From Lachnospiraceae bacterium (GTDB lineage: Bacteria; Bacillota; Clostridia; Lachnospirales; Lachnospiraceae): 49,452 nt of DNA. Positions within the stretch are counted from its first letter, which is position 1; each line of letters opens with the position of its first letter. Under the pieces are notes generated by a model that worked only from the letters and a program-made list of their open reading frames with translations, had not been told where the DNA came from and did not search any database. The stretch lies in assembly GCA_017448245.1 (NCBI GenBank), contig JAFSLV010000008.1, positions 1 to 49,452 on the forward strand, in the 5' to 3' direction. Of the stretch, positions 39,501 through 48,100 are shown piece by piece. A program made the translations under genes and the position numbers.

Positions 39501-39998
39501 CTTGCGCAGACCGCCGGAGAAGCCTATCTCAAGGCGCAGGAGGCGGCGGGAGCCCATCTGCCTTCCGCGGGGACGGTACTGATCAGCGTCAACCGGAAGG
39601 ATAAGCCGGAAATGCCGCAGATCGCACAGATGTTCCATGAAAACGGGTTTCAACTGATGGCGACCGGTCGTACCGCCGACATGATCGAGGCGGCGGGCAT
39701 TCCCGTACAGCGCGTGCTCAAGCTGTATGAGGGGCGGCCCAATATCATCGATCATATGAAAAACGGCGAGATCGACCTGATCATCAATTCGCCGGTCGGC
39801 AAGATGAGCGCACATGACGACTCATATCTGCGCAAAAATGCGATCAAACTGGGAATTCCGTATCTGACGACGATTGCGGCTGCCAGAGCCGCAGCGGAAG
39901 GGATCCGCAATGCCGGACAGCACGGGACGGGAGTGCTGCAGTCACTGCAGGCCTGGCACGGGCAGATAAAACAAGCCACTGAGAACCGTCCCCTTTGA
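36567..39998 (+). CDS. carB: Carbamoyl-phosphate synthase large subunit
   Basis: 1143 residues from the ATG at 36567; the 73 codons open upstream cross the hairpin region and are not part of it. It makes carbamoyl phosphate for arginine and pyrimidine synthesis. The two homologous ATP-grasp halves begin [20 protein letters not shown] and [20 protein letters not shown] (about residue 617), and an MGS-type allosteric domain lies near 1000-1143. The link between the halves has an extra stretch of about 60-65 residues (roughly 540-615), and the usual VDTCAAEF segment is replaced by [10 protein letters not shown]. The last seven residues (ATENRPL) are encoded by a dispersed repeat. No carA is adjacent. 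Confidence 0.94.
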   Translation: [1143 protein letters not shown]

Positions 39999-40034
39999 CC
40001 GGAAACAAGCCACTGAGAACCGTCCCCTTTGGCC
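39971..40034 (+). repeat. Tandem 30-bp repeat ACAAGCCACTGAGAACCGTC...
   Basis: Two 30-bp copies (39971-40000 and 40005-40034) differ at one base and are joined by GGAA. The first contains the carB stop codon. The complement of this element occurs at 20133-20185 and a single unit at 9470-9486. Similar CCGTCCCC repeats are familiar from clostridial genomes; a REP-like origin is likely but not shown here. Confidence 0.85.
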
Positions 40035-40117
40035 CTTTCTTCTTATAAAAAATATTTTTTGAAAAACTATAAACTTATCACGTCAAACGGCCGATAAAAA
40101 AAGTGACCCGGCGGATG

Positions 40118-40126
40118 TGATATATT
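40118..40126 (+). promoter_or_regulatory. Extended -10 promoter of the first surface-protein gene
   Basis: TGATATATT is an extended -10 box without a clear -35. It places the transcript start near 40133, about 20 nt before the conserved leader block, as in the paralogous gene. Confidence 0.6.
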
Positions 40127-40152
40127 TTCCGCAACGGGCAAAAAAGATTCAG

Positions 40153-40257
40153 ATCTGACGGAACGCCCGCAACATCGAGCCAAGGATTTAATGAACGAAG
40201 GGATTCGTACACGTAGGTACCATCCCGATCGCACATGAATCGACGGCTCGTTTTTTA
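40153..40257 (+). promoter_or_regulatory. Candidate cis-regulatory RNA with terminator, copy 1
   Basis: A 31-nt block (40154-40184), beginning ATCTGACGGAACGCCCGCAA, is identical to one in the leader at 44977-45007. GATCT (40153-40157) can pair with GGATT (40185-40189, wobble included) around it. CGAGCC (40177-40182), inside the block, pairs with GGCTCG (40246-40251), which is followed by TTTTTT: an intrinsic terminator enclosing two smaller hairpins. The two pairings compete. No known riboswitch class was recognised. The gene starts 80 nt later. Confidence 0.7.
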
Positions 40258-40337
40258 TTGGAGCGGGACGTGAAAAGGAGACAAAAGGAAGGGCATGTGG
40301 TTCCGGGGGCGGAACCGAGGGTGAAGGAGGACATATC

Positions 40338-43300
40338 ATGAGACTCTTACTCAAAAACCAGGCAACAAGAAAAAAGGTCAGAACCAGAATCGCGGCATTT
40401 ATGGTGGCGCTTTTGGTTCTTATCTCCACGGTAGGAAGTAATTTCTACGCGATGAAAGCCTATGCGGCGGAAGAAGGCGTGGCGGAGGAGGTGCAGCTGG
40501 CGCAGGAGGCGGCGGCCGAGCCCGCACAGGAAGCGCCCGCACAGGAAGAAGCACCGGCCGAGCCCGCGCAGGAAGCACCCGTACAGGAAGAAGCAGTAGC
40601 GGAACCCGTACAGGAAGCTCCCGCACAGGAGGAGACGCCTGCCCCCGTACAGGAAGCACAGCCCTCACAGCCCGAGACCCCCGCAGCCCCCGCGGAAGAA
40701 ATCACCCTGCCCGAAACCATAGAAGAAGTACCCGCACAGGAAGCGGAAGAGCAGACAGAAGAAGCAGCAGAAGCGGAAAAAACAGAAGAAACGGCGCAGG
40801 AAGCGCCCGCGGAAGAGGAAAAAGCATATCCCGCAGCCACCTGGACCGGTGAAACCGCGGATGTGCGCGTGAGCGCCTCCGTCGGCGAGGGCGTCTTCCC
40901 GGAAGGCACGGAGATGAGGGTGTCTCCGGTTTCCGCACAGGCGGCGATCAGCGCGGCGCAGAAGATGACGGGTGAGAGCACCGAGATCGTGGACGCGGTC
41001 GCGGTGGACATCACCTTCCATTACGACGGAAAAGAGATCCAGCCGCAGGGCGCGGTGAATGTGCAGCTTTTCGCGAAGCGCGCGGTGCAGGGCGAAAGCC
41101 ACAACGCCGTCACGATCGACGACCACGGCAACGCGGCACCGGTGGCGGATGCCTCCTCCCGCACGAGCGCATTTGATACGGATCATTTCACGGTCTATGG
41201 TATCGTCGGCGGCAACTACACGGATGAGGATGTGCAGGAGCATGTCCGCCACACCTATATCTTCTATGTGGACGACGTCAAGGTCGACGAGGTCATCGTG
41301 CATAACGGCGACGCGTTCACGGTGCCTGCGAACCCGGCAGGAGACGCAAAGCACAAATTTGCCGGCTGGTATGAGATTGAAACGGATGCGTCCGGCACAG
41401 CGGCAAAGGAAGGTGACGCATGGAAGCTGACGACAGAGGCGGTCATTTCGGCTGCTTCTTACGACAAGGTGGCGGATGACGAAACGGAGGACAGGATCAT
41501 TTATGTCGCCGCGAAATTCGACACGCAGTATACGATTACGATTTATACGAATGAGGATCAAAAGGTTGTCTTTGACACCGACACCGGAGAAGATGAGGAA
41601 ACTATAGAGCTGACCTCTCCGGATGAAGCGATGAAAGCGGGCTTCCCCGTTCCTGCCGGTGAAACATTGACCGGATGGAAGAATGTTGACCCGGATGGTG
41701 CGCAGGTGAGTGCCGATAATACAATCAAAATTGACGGCGACGACATCGAGCTCGTGCCGGTCTTTGCGGCCGCCCACACGGTGAGCTTCGATAAAGTAAA
41801 GACGCTGTTTGAGGATTATCAGGTGCCGGACCAGCGCGTACTGGACGGTGAGAAAGTAACGGCTCCCGATGTGTTCAAGGTTGGCAGCGTGTACAGGGGC
41901 TATCGGTTTGACGGCTGGTATGATAAGAATCCGGATGAATATGACGACGCGAAAGAATTTAATTTTGACGATAAGCTGACCACGGAGAGTCCGGATGCGT
42001 TCACCCTCTACGCCAAGTGGACGCCGCAGGAAGTGCAGATCAAAGTTGAGATCTGGCTGGAAAACGCCAATGACACCGGCTATACGCGGCATGCTACGGA
42101 TGACACGTTCAAGGTCGAGGCGGACGGAACGATTCCGCTGGATGAGATTCTGAAAGTATATCATGACAATAAGTACCGGACACCCAAGGACCCCGGCTAC
42201 TTCCATCTGAACGGGACGAAGAGTTATGAGCAGAATCCGGATGCCACGGAGCAGCTGCTTTCCGACAACCGTCCCGCGGTGGAGATTTCCGACAGCAGGG
42301 GCGAAGTCGCGAAGTATTCCGTGGCGGAGGTCAATGGCGGCAGCTACGATGCCGCGGCCAATCCCGACGGCACGACGGTGGTGCGCATCAACTACAGCCG
42401 CGACACCTACAACCTGAAATTCGCGTTTTACAATACCGGCGGATTCATCACGGACGCTAACGGCAGCCAGGTTTTGAATGAGGACGGAAAAAAGCTGGCG
42501 CCCGAGGGGTATGCAAATGTCGAGCTTCCGACACTCCGGGTCAAGTACGGCCAACACCTGTACAAGCGCACGCATTTTTACAGCGACTGCGATGGCGCAA
42601 TGTTTGACGCTTATCTTAAGACGCAGCCCTGGTTCTTTGAAAAGTCCGGTATGGACACCGGCGGACAGACCGTGTTTGACGAGTCCAACCAGAACTATCC
42701 GATCAGACCGGCCAGCGATATCGGTGATGGAGGGGAGCTCGGTGTCAGGGTCTATCTCAACGGCGACCAGAAGAACTATCCGATCGAAAGCCGCTTCTAC
42801 GACGAGGCGTGGACGGCGGAGCAGGTCGTCAATGGAGAAGCCGGCGCGTATTCTTCCGAGACAAGAACGGTCGTCTATCTGACGGATCATCCGCATGAGT
42901 ATACGATCGGCGCAAGCGGCGGCGGTTACCGGCTGGTGCAGATCACAAACTTTGGGTCCGTCCAGCTGAACAAAGCGGGCGATTATCAGGCGCTTAACGG
43001 GCAGGTGATTGCAAACGGAACCCACAAATTCAAGTGGATCAACGGCAACAACAGAAATGAGGAATGCGAGCCGATCATCCTGCACTATATGCCGGTCAGC
43101 TACACGATCACCTTTAAGCAGACGCGGGGCGGCACGGTCAATGGCGGACGCCTGGTGGATGGTGACACCAAGGTGAATGACATCGTACTGGGACCCTTCT
43201 TCTATGACCAGGAGATCAATATTGCGGCGCTGATGGCGGCGAACGAACGCTTTGCAAATGACGGCTGGACGACCTTAAAGGACGCTAACGGCGTGGTCTA

Positions 43301-44876
43301 CAGCGCAAAGGACGGCTGGCAGGGCAATGTGGATGAAGAAGGCAATTTCCCTGTCAGGATGCCCGCACAGAACCTTGTCTTCTATAAAGAGTGGGAATGT
43401 GACACCTACACGGTGACCTTTGACTGGAGCCGCGACGGACTGCCTGACGGGACCGAAAAGGTCTTTACGGAGGAAAACATCGCCTACGGCGACGCCGTGA
43501 AGAATCCGGCGGATGCAGACAAAGCCGCCGCGAGCAGGGAAGGCTATGTGCTGCTGGGCTGGAAGGCCTTTGAAAGAAACGCTGACGGTACGAAGGGTGC
43601 TCCGATCAGCGATGCCTTCTACAGCTTCAATACGCCGGTGACGAAAAACCTCTATATCGAAGCGCAGTGGGCGTCCGTGAACGGATACAACGGATACAAC
43701 GTCGTGTATGATAAAGGAGCGCATGGCACAGTCAGCGGTGCGGATGAATACGGAAAGAAAGAGGATCCGCAGAAGTATGATTCCAAAGCCAATGCACCCG
43801 TGAAATATATCGCGACCCCGGAGGAAGGATGGGTATTCACCGGCTGGGCGATCGGCAAGGCGGACGAAAATTCGACGCTCTACGGCTCCGGCAGTGTGTT
43901 CTACTATACCGAAGCAGCCGATGCGGCGGACGGGGCGGAAGACAGCGTCCTTACGCTCATCGCGCAGTATGAAAAAATCGAGCGCCTGACGGATGTGACC
44001 TATCATACGAATTTCCCGGAGGGAATCGGACAGACCGAGCGGTACCTCAAATTAGAGAAGGTTGCGGTATGGAATGACGGGTTCATCGTTGCCGTACCGG
44101 ATACGGAGCTCGGATTCCCGCGCAGGGTTACTGTCGGAGACAGCATCTTCGAGTTTGTGGCCTGGACGAATACGGAAGGCGAGAAGATCTTTACGGATGA
44201 CAGTAACCGTGAGTACTTCGATCCCGGAGAGACTGCCGCGGCCGGCATCAAGGACAACCATCTCTACGCCACCTGGCGCGTGATTGAGCTGACGACGCTG
44301 ACGGTGAATAAGGTCTGGAGCGATGCGTTCAATGCGGACGGCTCACGTCCCGCTTCCGTGACGATCCGCGTGATGGCGGGTGGCGTGGAAGCAGCCCGCG
44401 TGACACTGTCCGCGGAGAACAGCTGGACGCATACCTTTACGGGTCTGGATGCAAGCAAAACCTATACGGTAGAGGAAGTGGACGTACCTGCGGGCTACAC
44501 GGTTTCGTACAGCGGAAATGCACAGGACGGCTTCACGGTGACCAATGCGCATACGCCCGTGACACCGCCGACACCGCCGACCCCGGTACCCCCGACACCG
44601 GTACCTCCGACGCCGGTACCTCCGACGCCGGTACCTCCGATTCCCGAGGGAGAACTTCCGGACGATGATCCGGACGATGTGCTCCCGCCGATCGCGGAAG
44701 CGGACGCCCCGGCCGTCCTCGGAGTGCTGCGCAGGACGGATGCCGATGCCACGGTATTCGGTGCAAGACGCGGCAAGACCGGTGAATCGAGAGCGGCTAC
44801 GGCCGATGCGCTGGCCTTCTTATTCGGCAGTCTCGCGCTGACGGCCCTGATCAAGGGAAAGAAAAAGGAAGGCTGA
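40338..44876 (+). CDS. Large surface protein with InlB-type repeats and a Cna-B domain (paralogue 1)
   Basis: 1512 residues. Signal peptide of about 43 residues beginning MRLLLKNQATRKKVRTRI. A Glu/Ala/Pro/Gln-rich stretch (about 50-165) is followed by a domain shared with paralogue 2 (from YPAATWTGETADVRVSASVG to FTVYGIVGG). Then come several Listeria-Bacteroides (InlB B/Flg_new) repeats marked by FxGWY...LYAKW, a Cna-B domain at about 1318-1402 (LTVNKVWSDAFNADGSRP), a PVPPT repeat stalk, and a C-terminal hydrophobic segment with KGKKKEG tail. There is no LPXTG; FGARRGKTGES stands in its place. Likely an adhesin. A GAAGGAGG site precedes the ATG. Confidence 0.87.
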   Translation: MRLLLKNQATRKKVRTRIAAFMVALLVLISTVGSNFYAMKAYAAEEGVAEEVQLAQEAAAEPAQEAPAQEEAPAEPAQEAPVQEEAVAEPVQEAPAQEETPAPVQEAQPSQPETPAAPAEEITLPETIEEVPAQEAEEQTEEAAEAEKTEETAQEAPAEEEKAYPAATWTGETADVRVSASVGEGVFPEGTEMRVSPVSAQAAISAAQKMTGESTEIVDAVAVDITFHYDGKEIQPQGAVNVQLFAKRAVQGESHNAVTIDDHGNAAPVADASSRTSAFDTDHFTVYGIVGGNYTDEDVQEHVRHTYIFYVDDVKVDEVIVHNGDAFTVPANPAGDAKHKFAGWYEIETDASGTAAKEGDAWKLTTEAVISAASYDKVADDETEDRIIYVAAKFDTQYTITIYTNEDQKVVFDTDTGEDEETIELTSPDEAMKAGFPVPAGETLTGWKNVDPDGAQVSADNTIKIDGDDIELVPVFAAAHTVSFDKVKTLFEDYQVPDQRVLDGEKVTAPDVFKVGSVYRGYRFDGWYDKNPDEYDDAKEFNFDDKLTTESPDAFTLYAKWTPQEVQIKVEIWLENANDTGYTRHATDDTFKVEADGTIPLDEILKVYHDNKYRTPKDPGYFHLNGTKSYEQNPDATEQLLSDNRPAVEISDSRGEVAKYSVAEVNGGSYDAAANPDGTTVVRINYSRDTYNLKFAFYNTGGFITDANGSQVLNEDGKKLAPEGYANVELPTLRVKYGQHLYKRTHFYSDCDGAMFDAYLKTQPWFFEKSGMDTGGQTVFDESNQNYPIRPASDIGDGGELGVRVYLNGDQKNYPIESRFYDEAWTAEQVVNGEAGAYSSETRTVVYLTDHPHEYTIGASGGGYRLVQITNFGSVQLNKAGDYQALNGQVIANGTHKFKWINGNNRNEECEPIILHYMPVSYTITFKQTRGGTVNGGRLVDGDTKVNDIVLGPFFYDQEINIAALMAANERFANDGWTTLKDANGVVYSAKDGWQGNVDEEGNFPVRMPAQNLVFYKEWECDTYTVTFDWSRDGLPDGTEKVFTEENIAYGDAVKNPADADKAAASREGYVLLGWKAFERNADGTKGAPISDAFYSFNTPVTKNLYIEAQWASVNGYNGYNVVYDKGAHGTVSGADEYGKKEDPQKYDSKANAPVKYIATPEEGWVFTGWAIGKADENSTLYGSGSVFYYTEAADAADGAEDSVLTLIAQYEKIERLTDVTYHTNFPEGIGQTERYLKLEKVAVWNDGFIVAVPDTELGFPRRVTVGDSIFEFVAWTNTEGEKIFTDDSNREYFDPGETAAAGIKDNHLYATWRVIELTTLTVNKVWSDAFNADGSRPASVTIRVMAGGVEAARVTLSAENSWTHTFTGLDASKTYTVEEVDVPAGYTVSYSGNAQDGFTVTNAHTPVTPPTPPTPVPPTPVPPTPVPPTPVPPIPEGELPDDDPDDVLPPIAEADAPAVLGVLRRTDADATVFGARRGKTGESRAATADALAFLFGSLALTALIKGKKKEG
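44577..44636 (+). repeat. 15-bp tandem repeat encoding the PVPPT stalk
   Basis: Four 15-bp units of the type CCGACGCCGGTACCT encode the proline-rich wall-spanning stalk before the C-terminal anchor. Confidence 0.8.
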
Positions 44877-44915
44877 AGCGGTAAATATTAAAAAATCATA
44901 AATAGGGAGATTTTC

Positions 44916-44944
44916 TTTACAACAGATCGTTTTTATGATAAAAT
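44916..44944 (+). promoter_or_regulatory. Promoter of the second surface-protein gene
   Basis: TTTACA (44916-44921), a 17-bp spacer and TGA-TAAAAT (-10 at 44939-44944, extended). The transcript would start near 44951, about 25 nt before the conserved leader block and 214 nt before the gene. Confidence 0.8.
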
Positions 44945-44975
44945 GAGTCTGTAAAAAGAAAAGCAGGTATACACC

Positions 44976-45087
44976 AATCTGACGGAACGCCCGCAACATC
45001 GAGCCAAAGATTCGTGAAAGCGGGAGATTCGACGGAACTTGAGTCTCCCGTTTTGTTACATGAATGTAGTTTGGCTCGGTTTTTTTT
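44976..45087 (+). promoter_or_regulatory. Candidate cis-regulatory RNA with terminator, copy 2
   Basis: AATCT (44976-44980) pairs with AGATT (45008-45012) around the 27-nt conserved loop. CGAGCCAAA (45000-45008) pairs with TTTGGCTCG (45070-45078), followed by eight T residues within 45080-45087. Between the terminator arms are two hairpins, CGGGAGA/TCTCCCG (45021-45050) and TACAT/ATGTA (45057-45068). The arrangement matches copy 1, although the inner hairpins differ completely in sequence. Confidence 0.75.
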
Positions 45088-45164
45088 ACGGACAAACAAA
45101 GGGCAGAAGGGAAACGCAGGGAAGCAGGGAAGTACGTTACAAGGATGTAACAAGGAGGTGCGTC

Positions 45165-48100
45165 ATGAGACGGTTGTTGAGAAACCAGGCGGTAAGAAAA
45201 AAGATCAGGACAAGAATCGGCGCGGGGCTGATCGCCTTTCTGGTGATCTGTTCCACCATCGGTTCCAACTTTTTGTCGCTGAAAACGTATGCGGCGGAGG
45301 AGGGACTGTTTGAAGAAGCCCCGCCCGCGGAAGAGCCGCCTGCACAGGAGGACCCGCCCGCAGAAGAGCCGCCCGCGGAAGCTCCGCCCGCGGAAGAGCC
45401 GCCCGCACAGGCACCGGCGGAAGCCGCGCCCGCGGAAACACCCGCGGAGCAGGCGCCCGTGAATGTGCGCTTTGAATATCGTGCCTCGGAGGGCGGTACG
45501 GTCACGTTGCCCGCGGAAGACATCAATCCCGCAGCGGTTGCCGTTCAGGGTTCGCTGGCTGTTGCACAGGAAGGATATACCTTTGCATACTGGGCCGATG
45601 AAAACGGCGTTGCGGTTTTCTATCAGGCGCATTTCATTCCCGCTTTTGAAGGCAGCCCGCGAATCTTTACCGCGTTCTTTAATAAAGTAGAAACGCCTGC
45701 ACCCGCGCAGGAGGAGACACCCGCTCAGCCTGAAGGGGAGACGCCTGCGGATAACGGGCAGGAAGAGACGGCTGTAACAGAGGAAGAGAAGACAGAAGAG
45801 ACGAAGGAATCCGCGGAGGAGACTGCGGAAACCAAAGAAGCATCCGAAGAGGAGGAAGCGGAGGAAGAGAAGGAAGAGGCGAAAGAGGAAGAGGCGGAAG
45901 AAGAGGAAGAAACGGAAGAGGAAGCGGCAGAGGAAGAAACAAAGTATCCCGCCGCGACCTGGACGGGCGAGACGGGCGATGTGAGAGTCTACGCCTCCGT
46001 CGGCGAGGGCGTCTTCCCGGAAGGCACCTCGATGCAGCTGGCGGCGGTATCTGCCTCGAGCGCGATCGCCGCGGCACAGGAGACTGCGGAGGAAGGAAAG
46101 ACGGTCGTCGACGCGGTTGCGGTCGACATCACCTTCCATTATGAAGGCGCGGAGATCCAGCCGGAGGGCCCGGTCTCTGTCCGCATCAGCGCAAAGCGTT
46201 CCGTCGAGGGCGAGTCCCACGAGGCGGTCACGATCGACGGTAGCGGTTCCGCGTCGGTTGTGGGCGGTGCCAGCGACCGCACGGGCGCTTTTGAAACCAA
46301 TCATTTCACGGTCTATGCCATCGTCGGCGAGAGCTATGAGGACGAGGTGGCGGCACATGCCAGATATACATACGAGTTTTATGTGGACGGTGTCCTGATC
46401 GATACGCAGATCGTCAAGGACGGGGAAACGCTGACGGTGCCTGCGGACCCGGCGGGCGACGGTAAAAAGGTCTTTGCCGGCTGGTTTACCGGGGACGAAG
46501 CAGGTGAGCGTGCACAGGAAGTGACAGCAGGCCCGGTCACCATCCCCGCGAAGGATGCGGAGGGCAATCCGACGCAGGATCAGACCATCGCGGTCCATGC
46601 GGCCTTTGATGACGGTTATGAGGTGATCTTTTATACCGATCCGGTAAAGAGTGCGATCCTGACCACCGTGACGGGCGCCGCGCCCGATACGGTATCGACC
46701 GCGGGAATCGAGCCCGCGCAAAAGGACGACTTTGTCTTTATCGGATGGAAGAAAGACGGCGCGGAGGATACGGACATTGTCGGGAGCGCCGGCGCCGATG
46801 ACGCGGACGAAGAAGGCAACGTACATCTCGTGCCGGTATACGGCGAAGAGGTGACGGTGTATTTCGACAGCCTCGGCGGATCGGACGTGGAGCCTGAGAT
46901 TGCGGGAAAGGGAGAACTCATGGATCCTCCCGCGAATCCCGTGCGCGAGGGCTATTCCTTTGACGGATGGTACGAGGACTATACGCCCGAGACGGAGGGA
47001 AGTGAGGCCGTATATGGCGGACAGTGGTTTGCGTCAGGTGCGCAGGAGGTCAACGGGACTGCCACGCTGTATGCGAAGTGGAAGGCGGAAAAAGCGACCT
47101 ATACCGTGCAGGTGCGCAAGGAGCACGCCAATGATGACGGATATGATGTCGTGGAAACAAAGGAGCTTACGGGCGACGTGGACGGGGTCATCCCGATGCA
47201 GGACATCATCAGCAGCTATGCCGGGAGATCTTATGAGGGCTTCCATCTCAACGGCACGGGTGCAAAACAAAGTGATGCCAAGTTTAAGGACAACGGCGCC
47301 TCCATCGAGATCCTCGACGGCAGCGGCAATATCGTCGGCGCATATGATGTCATGAGCGGCTGGGTCAGCGGAAGCGAGGATACCGCAAGGATCGCCGCGG
47401 ACGGTTCGACGACCGTGCGCGTCAATTACAGCCGCCATACCTATACGTTGTATTTCCGCCTGGATATCAATATCAGTACAAAAGACAACGGCAATTTTGC
47501 GGGCACTCCGTACGGATTGAACCTGGCAAACGGCGTGTCGCCGGCCTATGATGCCGAGGGCAATGCGGTCACGTCGATTGCCGGTCAGACCACCGTCATC
47601 AAATACGGGGAGAACATGTACCAGAGGGCCTATCTGCAGAACCCCGCAGTGCAGGCATTTATGGGAACGCCCGGCTTCAAGTTTAATGCCTACTGGCGCG
47701 ATATCGGCGGACAGACGGTTTTTGACAGCACCAACCAGGGACTCAATTTCTATCCGAAGAGCGGCATCGAGGACGGCGGCGGAGCGGTGTGCGTGATCAC
47801 GCTGGCCCAGAACCAGAAGCCGTATACCTTCCGCAGTGTCTTTTATGAGCAGGACGGTCAGACGGTGGCGTTTGAAACGATCAATACCATCGGATATGAT
47901 ATCTATCACGCGCACACGTTCCAGACCGGCGCGGTGATTGCGGGCATTGACAGCAGCGGCACAAACAGGGGTAAGTACCGCCTGGTCAACGTGACGGGAT
48001 ACCGCGAGGTGGCTGACGGCGGGGATCCGCAAGCGAACGGATCGCATAAATACCGGTTTGTGATCGGCCCCGACGGCAACCCGGAGGAGCTGGTACTGCA

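Noticed and set aside
40191-40228. T-box-like sequence (GAACGAAGGG ... GGTACC) in the first surface-protein leader
   Set aside because: The required AGGGTGGNACCGCG stretch and specifier stem are absent, the second leader lacks it, and the downstream gene is not amino-acid related.
40665-43085. 806-codon minus-strand open frame across the first surface protein, and similar long ones at 44820-46826 and 47034-49253
   Set aside because: The plus strand encodes a clear signal peptide and InlB-type repeats; the antisense frames are basic, domainless by-products of codon bias.
44976-45012. Cyclic di-GMP riboswitch in the adhesin leaders
   Set aside because: The type I core (GGGCAAACC, GGACGCAAAGCC) and the type II core are not present; only the biological setting is suggestive.
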